Source of the DNA: Acidobacteriota bacterium
Lineage (GTDB): Bacteria; Acidobacteriota; Terriglobia; Bryobacterales; Bryobacteraceae
Assembly (NCBI GenBank): GCA_026394015.1
Contig: JAPKZA010000273.1
Location: 66,270 to 130,269 of the forward strand
Direction of reading: 5' to 3'
Length of the DNA stretch: 64,000 bases
Numbering within the stretch: the stretch's first letter is position 1; every line of letters begins with the position of its first letter. A program made the translations under genes and the position numbers. Positions 36,032-47,046 of the stretch are shown here, piece after piece. Below the pieces are notes generated by a model. The model saw nothing but the letters and a program-made list of their open reading frames with translations, did no database searches and was not told where the DNA came from.

Positions 36032-36283
36032 TCCCACCACTCTACAAGAGGCAGATATCCAACACCGAAACGGCAGCCGGAGTAACCCGAGGTACCCTCG
36101 CCACCCGACTCTCCTCCCCCAGCAAATACACCCAGTACTTCATACGCGTCTCCGCCACCCCCAACAAGCCAACTACCACGCCCGAACGCTCCATCCACGT
36201 CGCCTATGCCACGTTCTCCCCCCCCCCAAAGGCCGAATTGTCCGCAAACTACCGCACCTCCAACCGCCCTTTCCCACCCACTC

Positions 36284-36299
36284 CGTTCCACGTGGAACA
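36284..36299. promoter_or_regulatory. parS: parS site 5
   Basis: CGTTCCACGTGGAACA, about 268 bp from site 4. Confidence 0.88.
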
Positions 36300-36611
36300 C
36301 CCTCCGCTCAACCAAAGCTACATATCCAACACCGAAACCGCCGCCGGAGTCAACCCAAGTATCCGCGACGCCTCACCCTTCGTCACCGGCCTCAACCGCC
36401 GAAACTTGTCCACCATCTCCCGCGACAACCCCGGAATCCCACCAAAGTCCAACTCCACGAGAATTGAACGAGCCTCCGACGCTTGCAACCCAACCACCTG
36501 CCGCCCTCCCGTCGCAAGTACCCGCTGTACTTCAAATGGATCTCCACCACCCCCCAAAGTCCAAAACGCCCAGAAAGTTCCGCACCGCCAGCCGCCGTCC
36601 CCCACCCACCC

Positions 36612-36627
36612 CGTTCCACGTGGAACA
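36612..36627. promoter_or_regulatory. parS: parS site 6
   Basis: CGTTCCACGTGGAACA, about 328 bp from site 5, flanked on the left by a C-rich CCCACCCACC tract shared by sites 6 to 8. Confidence 0.88.
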
Positions 36628-36970
36628 CCCCACCGCTTTACGAAAGGCAGATATCCAACACCGAAGCCGCCGCCGGAGTCACCCCAGGTATCCGCGACGC
36701 CCACCGGCCTCACCCGCCGAAACTTCTCCACCATCTCCCGCGACAACCCAGGAATCCGACCATAATCCTACTCCACCGGAATCGAGCGCGCCTCCGACGC
36801 CTGCAACCGCGCCACCTGCCGCTCCTCCTGTCGCGAATACCCGCTGTACTTCAAATGCGTCTCCACCGCCCAGAACGCATCACCCACCTCGCTAATGCTG
36901 GATCCGCCGCCCCCCAAGGCCGAAATGCCCAGAAAGTGCCGCACCGCCAGCCACCGTCCCCCACCCACCC

Positions 36971-36986
36971 CGTTCCACGTGGAACA
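36971..36986. promoter_or_regulatory. parS: parS site 7
   Basis: CGTTCCACGTGGAACA, about 359 bp from site 6. Confidence 0.88.
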
Positions 36987-37361
36987 CCCCACCACTCTAC
37001 GAAAGGTAAATATCCAACACCGAAACCGCCGCCGGAGTCACCCCAGGGATCCGCGACGCCTGAACCACCGTCACCGGCCTCACCGGCCGAAACTTGTCCA
37101 CCATCTCCCGCGACAACCCCGGAATCCGACCATAATCCAACCCCACCGGAATCGAACGAGCCTCCGACCCCTACAAACGCGCCACCTGACGCTCCTCCTA
37201 ACGCAAATACCCGCTGTACTTCAAATGCGTCTCCACCGCCCCCAGCAACCCAATCACCGCCCCCAAACTCTTCGCCCACGTCGCCAATGCCTGATCACGC
37301 GCCGCCCAAGGCCGACAGGCCCCGAAACCGCCGCACCGCCAGCCACCGTCCCCACCCACCC

Positions 37362-37377
37362 CGTTCCACGTGGAACA
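37362..37377. promoter_or_regulatory. parS: parS site 8, adjacent to the mnmG stop codon
   Basis: CGTTCCACGTGGAACA, 10 bp downstream of the mnmG stop and about 391 bp from site 7. This is the parental arrangement that the tandem copies repeat. Confidence 0.9.
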
Positions 37378-37387
37378 CCCCACCGCT

Positions 37388-39250
37388 CTACGAAAGGTAG
37401 ATATCCAGCACCGAAACCGCCGCCGGAGTCACCCCAGGTATCCGCGACGCCTGCCCCAACGTCACCGGCCTCACCCGCCGAAACTTGTCCACCATCTCCC
37501 GCGATAACCCCGGAATCCGACCATAATCCAACTCCACCGGAATCGAACGAGCCTCCGAAGCCTGCAACCGCGCCACCTGACGCTCCTCCTGACGCAAATA
37601 CCCGCTGTACTTCAAATGCGTCTCCACCGCTCCCAGTAACCCGTGCTCCGGCTCCCCCACCTGCGACTCAATCCACGGACGCAACAGCCCAATCACCGCC
37701 TCCGGACGCTTCAACCACGTCGCCAAGGTCGGATTCTCCGTCCCACAAAACGAAACATCCGGAAATTGCCGCGCCGTCAACCGCGTCCCCTCCAACAAAG
37801 GCAACAACGTCGCAAACTGCCCCTGCTTCCGCTCAAATCGCTCCCAACGGTCGTTACCCACCAATCCAAGCGCCCGACCACCCGGCGTCAACCGCGAATC
37901 CGCATTGTCAATCCGCAAATGCAACCGAAACTCCGCCCGCGACGTAAACATCCGATACGGCTCATCCACTCCCTTGCTAATCAAATCATCAATCAAAATC
38001 CCGATATACCCCTCCGTCCGACCCACCACAAACGCCTCCAACCCGCCCACACTCCGCGCCGCATTGATCCCCGCAATCAACCCCTGCGCCGCCGCCTCCT
38101 CATATCCCGACGTCCCATTAATCTGCCCCGCCAAAAACAAACCCGCAATAGTCTTACACTCCAACCCATGATTCAACTCCCGAGCGTCAATCGCGTCATA
38201 CTCAATCGCGTACCCCGGCCGAATCATCTCCGCGTCCTCCAACCCCGGCACCGAAGCCAACATCGCCACCTGCACATCCACCGGCATCGACGTCGACATC
38301 CCGTTCACATACACCTCGTACGTGTCCAATCCCTCCGGCTCCAAAAACAACTGGTGCCGCTCCCGATCTGGAAACTTCACCACCTTGTCTTCAATCGACG
38401 GACAATACCGCGGCCCAATCCCCTCAATCGCTCCCGAATACAGCGGCGACCGATGAATGTTCTCCCGCACCACCGCGTGCGTCGCCTCCGACGTGTACGC
38501 GATGTGACACCGAATCTGCTCCCGCTCAATCTTCCCCGTCAAAAACGAAAACGGCGTCGGCACCGCATCCCCCTCCTGCGGCTCAAATCGCGACCAATCC
38601 AAACTCCGCCCGTCCAACCGCGGCGGCGTCCCCGTCTTCAGCCGCGTCCACGCCATCCCCAAATTCCGCAACTGCTGCCCCAACAAGTTCGACGGAGCCT
38701 CCCCGTTCCGCCCGCAATCCGTCTTCGCCTCCCCGACATGCGCCAACCCATTCAAAAACGTCCCCGTCGTCACCACCACCGCCCCGCTCAACGCCGTCCG
38801 ACCATCCCGCAAACGAACCCCTCGCACCCGCCGCCGAGCCCCATCGGTCTCCAATACCAACTCCGCCACCTCCGCCTGCAAAAAATGCACGTTCGGCTCC
38901 CGCTCCAATACCTCCCGCATCTTAATCCGATACTGCTTCTTATCGCACTGCGCCCGCGGCGACCACACCGCAGGACCCCGACTCGTATTCAACAACCGAA
39001 ATTGAATCCCCACCGCATCCGCCACCTCCCCCATCACCCCACCCAACGCATCAATCTCCCTCACCAAATGGCCTTTCGCAATGCCCCCCACCGCCGGATT
39101 GCACGATAACTGCGCAATCAAGTCAATGTTCATCGCCACCATCGCTGTCCGCAACCCCAGTCGCGCACTCGCCCGCGCCGCCTCACAACCCGCATGACCG
39201 GCCCCAATCACGATCACATCATATTGCAAAGGCTTTAAAACGATAGGCAT
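37388..39250 (-). CDS. mnmG: tRNA uridine-5-carboxymethylaminomethyl modification enzyme MnmG
   Basis: About 620 residues from the ATG at 39250 (a GTG at 39265 would add five residues). The FAD motif is [36 protein letters not shown] with its Cys, [11 protein letters not shown] and [20 protein letters not shown] are MnmG signatures. With MnmE it installs the cmnm5 group on U34 of several tRNAs. The C-terminal helical domain ends [11 protein letters not shown], and this 3' end is the source of the repeats in the neighbouring parS array. Linkage to parAB fits the usual origin-proximal neighbourhood. Confidence 0.95.
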   Translation of the reverse strand: MPIVLKPLQYDVIVIGAGHAGCEAARASARLGLRTAMVAMNIDLIAQLSCNPAVGGIAKGHLVREIDALGGVMGEVADAVGIQFRLLNTSRGPAVWSPRAQCDKKQYRIKMREVLEREPNVHFLQAEVAELVLETDGARRRVRGVRLRDGRTALSGAVVVTTGTFLNGLAHVGEAKTDCGRNGEAPSNLLGQQLRNLGMAWTRLKTGTPPRLDGRSLDWSRFEPQEGDAVPTPFSFLTGKIEREQIRCHIAYTSEATHAVVRENIHRSPLYSGAIEGIGPRYCPSIEDKVVKFPDRERHQLFLEPEGLDTYEVYVNGMSTSMPVDVQVAMLASVPGLEDAEMIRPGYAIEYDAIDARELNHGLECKTIAGLFLAGQINGTSGYEEAAAQGLIAGINAARSVGGLEAFVVGRTEGYIGILIDDLISKGVDEPYRMFTSRAEFRLHLRIDNADSRLTPGGRALGLVGNDRWERFERKQGQFATLLPLLEGTRLTARQFPDVSFCGTENPTLATWLKRPEAVIGLLRPWIESQVGEPEHGLLGAVETHLKYSGYLRQEERQVARLQASEARSIPVELDYGRIPGLSREMVDKFRRVRPVTLGQASRIPGVTPAAVSVLDIYLS

Positions 39251-39300
39251 AAGGGAAAACGGCACCGCCTGTTCTATTCTAACTTGAGGAGCATCCCCCT

Positions 39301-40572
<1,272 letters not shown>

Positions 40573-40587
40573 AATTTTAAGCAAGGC

Positions 40588-40664
40588 GGGGACGTAGCTC
40601 AGATGGATAGAGCGGCCGCCTCCTAAGCGGCAGGCCGGCAGTTCGAATCTGCCCGTTCCCACCA
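40588..40664 (+). tRNA. tRNA-Arg (anticodon CCT)
   Basis: A 77-base cloverleaf with acceptor GGGGACG/CGTTCCC (one G-T pair), anticodon stem GCCGC/GCGGC, loop CTCCTAA with CCT, T arm GGCAGTTCGAATCTGCC, and encoded CCA. It reads AGG codons. Confidence 0.93.
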
Positions 40665-40726
40665 AGCACTCTCCTTAAGTCCGCAAATGTTGTCACGATT
40701 CCACGCCCTCCGGACACCTAATACCC

Positions 40727-41305
40727 GTGGCCATACCCGACAATAACGAAGTTACGCAACTCCTCGCCAACCTCCGTAGTGGCGAAAACCAGGCGCACGA
40801 TCAGCTCTTCCCCATTGTTTACAATGAGTTGCGGAAGATCGCCGCCAACTACATGCGCCGCGAACGCGCCGATCACACCCTCCAGGCCACCGCCCTCGTC
40901 CACGAAGCATACATGCAACTCGTCGACCAAACCCGGGTCACCTGGCAAAGCCGTGCCCATTTCTTCGGCGTCGCCGCCCAACTCATGCGCCGCATCCTCG
41001 TCGATCACGCCCGCACCCAAAACGCCCTCAAACGCGGCGGCGACGCCCAAAAACTCTCCCTCGACGATTCCCTCGGTCTCGCCTCCGGACCACCCGTCGC
41101 CTTCGACGAACTCGACGAAGCCCTGAATCGCCTCCAACAACTCGACCCCAACCAAGCCAAAATCGTCGAACTCCGTTTCTTCGGCGGACTCACCGTCGAA
41201 GAAGTCTCCGAAGTCATCGGCTCCTCCACCGCCACCATCGAACGCGAATGGCGAATGGCCAAGGCTTGGCTCCACGCCCAACTCACCGCCAAACGGCCTT
41301 CGTAA
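40727..41305 (+). CDS. ECF-type RNA polymerase sigma factor (TIGR02999-like)
   Basis: 192 residues, GTG start. Region 2 includes DQLFPIVYNELRKIAANYMR and ATALVHEAYMQLVD, and region 4 LDPNQAKIVELRFFGGLTVE followed by EEVSEVIGSSTATIEREWRM. The spacing and the HARTQNALKRGG linker match the ECF-like family common in Acidobacteria. It is followed after 128 bp by a Ser/Thr kinase gene in the same direction, a pairing repeatedly seen in this phylum, which suggests that kinase signalling controls the sigma factor (inference). No anti-sigma gene is adjacent. Confidence 0.9.
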   Translation: MAIPDNNEVTQLLANLRSGENQAHDQLFPIVYNELRKIAANYMRRERADHTLQATALVHEAYMQLVDQTRVTWQSRAHFFGVAAQLMRRILVDHARTQNALKRGGDAQKLSLDDSLGLASGPPVAFDELDEALNRLQQLDPNQAKIVELRFFGGLTVEEVSEVIGSSTATIEREWRMAKAWLHAQLTAKRPS

Positions 41306-41433
41306 AACAATTGATGGGTTTCCACCCCCAATTCCGCCCTACTCATTGAGCGGCTAATCGCCACTTACAGCCGTCGGAGGACACTGGGGCCGAATTAGAA
41401 GTTCAGCTCTTTCTGTTATCATCGGTCCTTCGA

Positions 41434-43908
41434 GTGACACCACAACGTTATAGCCAGGTCAAAAGCCTTTTCCAACTGGTCCTGGACCAACCACCCGACC
41501 AACGCCCAGCCTTCCTCGACAAAGCGTGCGGAGCCGATCGCACTCTCCACCACGAAGTCCGCCAACTCCTCGCCTCCGATTCCTCATCGGCCGACTTCCT
41601 ATCCCACCCCGCCGCCACTCCCGTCTCGCAGATCCTCCAACAAGCCGCCCGCGATCAGGAAGAAGCTCTCCCCCCCTCCATCGGCCCTTACGCCGTCCAA
41701 CGCCAAATCGGCGTCGGAGGCATGGGCGCCGTCTATCTCGCCTCCCGCGCCGACCAACACTACTCCAAGTTAGTCGCCATCAAAGTCATTCGCCGGGGCA
41801 TGGAGCAAGACCGCATCATCCAACGCTTCCGCCGCGAACGCCAAATCGTCGCCTCCCTCGATCATCCCAACATCGCCCGCCTCCTCGATGGCGGAGCCGC
41901 CGAAGACGGACGACCCTACTTTGTCATGGAGTATGTCGAAGGCCACCCCATCGACACCTTCTGCGACCAAAACAAACTCTCCACCGAAGCCCGCCTCCGC
42001 CTCTTCTGCGATGTCTGCGCCGCTGTCCACTACGCCCACCAAAACCTCGTCGTCCACCGGGACCTCAAACCCGGCAATATCCTCGTCAAACCGGACGGTA
42101 CCGTCAAACTCCTCGATTTCGGCATCGCCAAAATCCTCACCTCCGACTCGACCGCCACCACCGACAAAACCGCCACCTCCATGCGTCTGATGACGCCCCA
42201 ATACGCCAGCCCCGAACAAATCCGCGGGGAAACCGTCACCACCATCTCCGACGTCTACTTACTCGGCATCATCCTCTACGAGTTACTCACCGGCCATCGC
42301 CCCTACCCCCTCACCGACGGCATCACTCTCGAACAATTGAAAGCGATGTCCCAATCCGAACCCGAACCACCCTCCACCGCCATCTCCCGCGTCGTCCCCG
42401 GCCCCCACACCAAAAACCCCGCCACCATCTCCGCCACCCGCGAACCATCCCCCCATGTCCTCCGCCGCAAGTTGGCCGGCGACCTCGACGCCGTCGTCCT
42501 CAAGGCCCTCCGCCGCGACAGTAAAGAACGTTACCAATCCGCCGCCCAACTCTCGGACGACCTCCGCCACTACCTCGCCCTCGAACCCGTCTCCGCCCTA
42601 CCCGAAAGCCCCCTCTACCGCGTCCGCCTCTTCTTCGCCCGCAACCGCGCCCTCGCCCTCACCGCCTCCGCCGCCCTCCCCCTCATCCTCATCTTCGCCA
42701 TCTTCGCCGGCTGGCAAGCCCGCACCGCTCGCATCCAACGCGATCTCGCCGACCGCCGCTTCGAAGAAGTCCGCAAAATCGCCAACTCCTTCCTCTTCGA
42801 AGTCCACGACGCCATCGCCCCCCTCCCCAGCACCACCCCCGCCCGCCGCCTACTCCTCGCCAAATCCATCGAATACCTCACCAACCTGTCGAAGGAGGCC
42901 AACAACGACCCCACCCTCCAAACCCAACTCGCCGCCACCTGGGTCCGCGTCGGCAACCTCCAAGGAAACCCCAACTTCCCCCACCTCGGCGACCCCGTCG
43001 GCGCCCAGCAAAGCTACCAAAACGCCCTCCAACTAACCGCCGCGCCTCTCGACCGCGCCGCCGCCCACGAAGGCCTAGCCGACGTCGCCGCGGCCATCGG
43101 AGACCCCACCACGGCCCTCACCCATTACCAGAAAGCCCGCACTCTCCTCGAAACCAACCCCGCCCCGCCGGACGCCCTCATCACCAACTACCAAAACCTC
43201 AGCACCCTCCTCGCCCAAGCCGGTCACGCCTCCGAAGCCCTCGCTCTCCTTCAGAAAGCCCCCTCCACCACCAACCCCCGACTCCTCGCCCTCCAACAGG
43301 CCCGCCTCGCCGCCATCCACCCCACCGAAGCCCCTCAACACCTCACCACCGCCCTCACCCTCACCGAAGCCCTCCCCCCCAGCGCCGTCAACCAAAACGA
43401 CCTCGCCAACCTACTCCAAATCCCCAACCCCTCCCGCGCCCTCACCATCCGCCGTCAACTCGCCGCCGCCGACCCCCAAAACCTCCTCGCCAAACGCGAC
43501 CTAGCCACCGCCCTCCTCCGCCAATCCGACCTCCCCTCCGTCCAACTCGCCGTCTCCCTCTTCGATGAACTAGCCGCCCCACGCGACTTAGCCCAAGCGC
43601 GCCAACGCCTCGGCGACGCCCTCCTCGCCTCCAATCAACTCCTCGCCGCCGTCGAACAATACCGCCAGGCCCTCCAAATCACCCAAGCCCTCCCCACCAA
43701 AGACCCCCAATCCATCCTCCTCCTCGCCACCACCCACCGCCGTCTCGCCGAAGCCCTCCCCAAACTCGCCGACACCCAAAGCGCGCTCACCTCCGCCCGC
43801 CAAGCCGTCAGCCTCCTCGCCGACCTCCTCAAAACCGATCCCTCCTCCACCCTCTTACAACGCGAACAGACCCAGGCCCAAACCACCCTCCAAGCCCTAC
43901 CAAAATAA
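41434..43908 (+). CDS. Membrane Ser/Thr protein kinase with extracytoplasmic TPR region
   Basis: 824 residues, GTG start. The cytoplasmic kinase domain (about 82-350) has the GVGGMGAVYLAS nucleotide loop, VAIKVIRRG Lys, VVHRDLKPGNILVK catalytic loop, LLDFGIAK DFG motif and MTPQYASPEQIRGE activation-segment end. One transmembrane segment lies at about 405-427 (ALTASAALPLILIFAIFAGW). The following 400 residues are Ala/Leu-rich TPR-like helices. It probably senses or binds proteins outside the membrane and phosphorylates cytoplasmic targets. It pairs with the upstream ECF sigma factor. Confidence 0.92.
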   Translation: MTPQRYSQVKSLFQLVLDQPPDQRPAFLDKACGADRTLHHEVRQLLASDSSSADFLSHPAATPVSQILQQAARDQEEALPPSIGPYAVQRQIGVGGMGAVYLASRADQHYSKLVAIKVIRRGMEQDRIIQRFRRERQIVASLDHPNIARLLDGGAAEDGRPYFVMEYVEGHPIDTFCDQNKLSTEARLRLFCDVCAAVHYAHQNLVVHRDLKPGNILVKPDGTVKLLDFGIAKILTSDSTATTDKTATSMRLMTPQYASPEQIRGETVTTISDVYLLGIILYELLTGHRPYPLTDGITLEQLKAMSQSEPEPPSTAISRVVPGPHTKNPATISATREPSPHVLRRKLAGDLDAVVLKALRRDSKERYQSAAQLSDDLRHYLALEPVSALPESPLYRVRLFFARNRALALTASAALPLILIFAIFAGWQARTARIQRDLADRRFEEVRKIANSFLFEVHDAIAPLPSTTPARRLLLAKSIEYLTNLSKEANNDPTLQTQLAATWVRVGNLQGNPNFPHLGDPVGAQQSYQNALQLTAAPLDRAAAHEGLADVAAAIGDPTTALTHYQKARTLLETNPAPPDALITNYQNLSTLLAQAGHASEALALLQKAPSTTNPRLLALQQARLAAIHPTEAPQHLTTALTLTEALPPSAVNQNDLANLLQIPNPSRALTIRRQLAAADPQNLLAKRDLATALLRQSDLPSVQLAVSLFDELAAPRDLAQARQRLGDALLASNQLLAAVEQYRQALQITQALPTKDPQSILLLATTHRRLAEALPKLADTQSALTSARQAVSLLADLLKTDPSSTLLQREQTQAQTTLQALPK

Positions 43909-44925
43909 CTAGTCTCCGCTCGCCCGCCGAGCCGACCCCGCCATCCCCATCGCCCGACCCACCGGCTTCCGCTGCGGCAGACCCATCTCCGCCCGAATCG
44001 CCGAATTCACCCGCACACACAAATCCATATTTTCCCGCAGCTCCTCCAACCCGCTCTCCTCCCCTTCAAACCGAACCTCTCCCCCTACCCGGCCCAACAC
44101 CCCATGCCGCAAACCCAACTCCAACAGCTCCAACTCCGCCGAAAACCCCTCCCCCTCTAAAAACTCAAACTCGGCCTGACTAGCCGCCGCCAACTGATTC
44201 TTCACCATCTTCAACACCACCCGTCGCCCCACCTTGCCCCCCGCCACCTCCCGTAAATCCGCCCGCACCGCCGCATGCAGCTTCAATCCCCACCCACCGG
44301 TCGAAGTCTCCGTGTACCCAAACCCGTGGTAAGCCCGCACCTGGTTCAGCAGCAACAAACAAGCCGGACTCTGCGCCATCACCCGTGCAATCCGCCGCAG
44401 TCCATTCGACAACATCTCGCTATGCCCAAACGTCGGCCCGTCCAGCAACGAACCTGCCAACTCCGCCGCCGGAGCCAACGCCGCCACCGAATCCACCACC
44501 ACCAAGTCCACACCCTGGCTCGAAACCAGCCGCTCCACCATCCGCAGCGCCTGCTCCCCGCCGTCCACCTTCAAAACCACCAACTGCTCCACGTCGACGC
44601 CCAACTGCCGCGCGTAACCAGCGTCAAACGTACACTCCACGTCCACCAACGCCGCCGTCTGCCCCTCCGCCTGCGCCGCCGCAATCACCTGCAACGCCAA
44701 CGTAGACTTCCCCACCCCCGCCGGCCCAAACAACTCCACCATGCGCCCACGCGGCAACCCGCCGATCCCCAGCGCCGCGTCAATGCCGATCGAGCCGCTA
44801 GGGATAACTCCCGACACGGAACGTCCGCGCACACCAAATGCGGCTGCGTGCCGCAGTTCTGTTTGTAGACGGGTATCCCACAGGCCAAGTTGGCCCGTCA
44901 AACCCCGCGTCGAATTGTTTTCCAT
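43909..44925 (-). CDS. Divergent RecA-family recombinase
   Basis: 338 residues. Walker A GPAGVGKST (67-75) differs from the usual GPESSGKTT, and the catalytic-Glu region reads DVECTFDAGYA instead of DAEHALDP, keeping the Glu. ALGIGGLPRGRMVELFGP and VDLVVVDSVAALAP are clearly RecA-like. L1 (AGSLLDGPTFGHSEML) and L2 (YHGFGYTETSTGG, about two residues shorter) are divergent. It could be the organism's main RecA or a paralogue; no other recA is in the window. It ends one base after the kinase gene, convergent. No LexA-type box was identified upstream. Confidence 0.85.
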   Translation of the reverse strand: MENNSTRGLTGQLGLWDTRLQTELRHAAAFGVRGRSVSGVIPSGSIGIDAALGIGGLPRGRMVELFGPAGVGKSTLALQVIAAAQAEGQTAALVDVECTFDAGYARQLGVDVEQLVVLKVDGGEQALRMVERLVSSQGVDLVVVDSVAALAPAAELAGSLLDGPTFGHSEMLSNGLRRIARVMAQSPACLLLLNQVRAYHGFGYTETSTGGWGLKLHAAVRADLREVAGGKVGRRVVLKMVKNQLAAASQAEFEFLEGEGFSAELELLELGLRHGVLGRVGGEVRFEGEESGLEELRENMDLCVRVNSAIRAEMGLPQRKPVGRAMGMAGSARRASGD

Positions 44926-45016
44926 ACCAGAGCTTCTCTAGTGTCCTTCAAACACCGTAGTTCTGGATCTCAGAAAACCCTCACCCCTCTCTAAGACTTG
45001 CCTGCCGCAAGTCCCC

Positions 45017-46285
45017 CTATGCGCGTGGAGCCGTACCCGCCTCAACCGGTCGGAATTGCCCCATCAATAGATGCAAAGCCAGAACCCCGGTCAGATGAAA
45101 CAGCCCGAAAGTCAGAAAAATTGGCTTATAACCCACTATCGGGATCAAAACCCCCGGCAACCAAGTAGCAAACAGTACCCCCCCCAGGCTACCCGCAAAT
45201 CCCCCGATCCCCGTCACACTCGCCACCGCCGGCCGAGGAAACACATCGCTCACCACCGTATACAAATTCGCCGAAAACCCCTGGTGCGCCGCCGTCGCCA
45301 AACTCATCAACGCAATCGCCAGGAGAGGGCTATCCGCCAAAACACTACAAACCGCCACCGGCATACACGCCGCGCAAATCAACATCGTCACCTTCCGCGC
45401 CTTCCCCACCGCCATCCCCCGCCGCATCAGAAACCCCGATAACCACCCTCCTCCCACACTCCCAATGTCCGCCATCAAATAGATCACCGGCAGCACCCAA
45501 CCCACCTTCTTCATATCGAACCCCCGTACGTCATACAGATAAATCGGCAACCAATAGCTGTAAAACCGCCACACCGGGTCGCTCAAGAACTTCCCCAGCG
45601 CAAACCCCCACGTCTCCTTCTGCCGCAAAGCATCCATCCAACCAATCACCGGCTCCGCCTCGGAACTCGTCACGTCCGACACGATATACGCCCGCTCCGC
45701 GTCATTCAACGACTTGTGATCCGCCGGCAACCGATAGCTAAACCACCAAATCACCATCCAAATAAAACCCAACGATCCGGTAACCAAAAAGCAACCCTGC
45801 CACCCAAACCCGGCGACCATGTAAGCGAACACCGGCGGACCCACCATCGCCGCCACGTTCGTCCCCGCGTTAAAGATCCCCGTCGCAAACGCCCGGTCCC
45901 GCTTCGGAAACCACTCCGCCACGCTCCGGATAGCAGCCGGAAAGTTCCCCGCCTCCCCCAACCCCAGCATCCCCCGCCAAAACCCAAGCTCCAAGGGAGT
46001 CTTCGCAATCGAATGCAACACCGCCGCCACCGACCACCAAGCCACCGCCACCGTATACCCAATCCGCGTCCCGTACCGTTGCACGAACTTGCCCATGATC
46101 AAAAACCCGATCATGTACGTCATCTCGAACGCCAGCGTCAACCGCCCGTACGTCGGGTCGTCCACCAGCATGTCTTTCCGAATCTCCGGCACCAGAATGC
46201 CGAAAGCGATCCGATCCAGATAGTTGATCGTCGTCGCCACAAAAAGCAGCGTCAGAATCCACCAGCGAACCCGAGTTGGAGGCAT
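45017..46285 (-). CDS. MFS transporter, anion:cation symporter (hexuronate-type) family
   Basis: About 422 residues from the ATG at 46285 (MPPTRVRWWILTLLFVATTI). Twelve hydrophobic segments are visible. NYLDRIAFGILVPEIRKDM is the ACS/ExuT-family signature after TM1, and AVAEWFPKRDRAF-type features mark the TM4-5 region (EWFPKRDRAFATGIFNAGTN). The family imports hexuronates, glucarate or phthalate-like anions with H+ or Na+. It sits alone on the minus strand between the recA-like and PEP-CTERM genes. Two enolase-superfamily sugar-acid enzymes elsewhere in the window make a sugar-acid substrate plausible. Confidence 0.88.
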   Translation of the reverse strand: MPPTRVRWWILTLLFVATTINYLDRIAFGILVPEIRKDMLVDDPTYGRLTLAFEMTYMIGFLIMGKFVQRYGTRIGYTVAVAWWSVAAVLHSIAKTPLELGFWRGMLGLGEAGNFPAAIRSVAEWFPKRDRAFATGIFNAGTNVAAMVGPPVFAYMVAGFGWQGCFLVTGSLGFIWMVIWWFSYRLPADHKSLNDAERAYIVSDVTSSEAEPVIGWMDALRQKETWGFALGKFLSDPVWRFYSYWLPIYLYDVRGFDMKKVGWVLPVIYLMADIGSVGGGWLSGFLMRRGMAVGKARKVTMLICAACMPVAVCSVLADSPLLAIALMSLATAAHQGFSANLYTVVSDVFPRPAVASVTGIGGFAGSLGGVLFATWLPGVLIPIVGYKPIFLTFGLFHLTGVLALHLLMGQFRPVEAGTAPRA

Positions 46286-46371
46286 CAGGCAATCATACAC
46301 TCCCGACGCCTGTTACCCCCAACTCCCCATTCCGCCAGATTCACCACGAAAACCAACTACGAACAACTGGG

Positions 46372-46970
46372 CTACTTGCGGCGACGGGCCACCAAGCCCA
46401 CGCACAACCCCAAACCGAGCATCACCAGCGTGCTTGGCTCGGGCACCGCGGAACCGCCAAGTGTTGCCGTGAACGTAGTTGGAGCTGTAAAGGTAGAAAT
46501 AACCACCGGCCCTAGATTAGTCGCCGTGGATCCTGACGCAAACTGCGTCGCCGAAAGCGGACCGATACTGCTCACCACGTTCCACGCCCCAGAACCGGCT
46601 ACCTCAAACGTCTGACCAATAAAAGCATCGACATTCGTAAGACCAACGCGGTTAGGCACGCCATAATTAGCATTAACCGAATACATTTGAATACTTGCGG
46701 TCGCTGTGGCAAATCCGTTGATGGTGAAAGACATCGATGAAAGCGGGACGGCCGGAAGGTTATTGGCGGTCACGGTTGTCAAACCTACGGTGTCACCGAC
46801 CCCCATAATCGTGAAAGCCTGGTTCGTAAAACCCGTTCCATTCACGGTGCCAGACACACTTCCCGACAGGGTGTAAGTAATCGGAGCCGCCTGCGCATTC
46901 TGCGGCATAACCCCGATGTCACTAGCGCAACAAGACCACTCAAAACCGAAACAAAAGGAGATCGAAGCAT
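46372..46970 (-). pseudogene. PEP-CTERM protein split from its signal peptide by a -1 frameshift
   Basis: The mature part (MPQNAQAAPITYTLSGSVSG to the stop at 46372) ends VPEPSTLVMLGLGLCVGLVA plus RRRK, a perfect PEP-CTERM tail. Upstream, the ATG at 46970 encodes a signal-like MLRSPFVSVLSGLVALVTSG, in the neighbouring frame. Adding one G to the four-base G run at 46911-46914 (C on the plus strand) fuses the signal and mature parts without interruption. Without it the exported precursor is not made, unless translation starts internally. A homopolymer miscall is a serious possibility. Confidence 0.65.
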
Positions 46971-47046
46971 AAAGACAATACCTTAGGCCAGAAGGCTAAC
47001 AGCAGGCTAACACGCCTCCCGATCCTCTCGCCTCCCCCGCGGCGGC

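Larger units (their letters stand above)
35733..37387. repeat. parS array on decayed tandem copies of the mnmG 3' end
   Basis: This non-coding 1.65-kb gap between parA and mnmG holds eight GTTCCACGTGGAAC-type palindromes and four partial copies of the mnmG 3' coding end. Copies begin at about 36997, 36638, 36308 and 36042, all in the same orientation as mnmG, and each is preceded at its low-coordinate end by a parS. Each copy carries different lesions: the 36997 copy has a stop in the YSGYLRxEERQ block, the 36638 copy a stop after RSIPVE, the 36308 copy shifts frame, and the 36042 copy is strongly shortened. No rsmG gene is seen here, although it commonly lies between mnmG and parA. On the minus strand some copies leave short open frames, but none looks like a real gene. 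Confidence 0.85.

Noticed and set aside
36483-37400. Plus-strand open frame across the parS array
   Set aside because: Pro/Ser/Thr-rich translation with repeated FHVEHP or VPRGTP from the parS palindromes; arises from the repeats, not from a gene.
37643-39109. 488-codon plus-strand open frame opposite mnmG
   Set aside because: Complement of conserved mnmG; low-complexity Arg/Pro translation.
33851-39300. oriC / DnaA-box cluster near parAB
   Set aside because: No cluster of TTATCCACA-like boxes and no dnaA or rpmH gene was seen; GC skew does not switch here.
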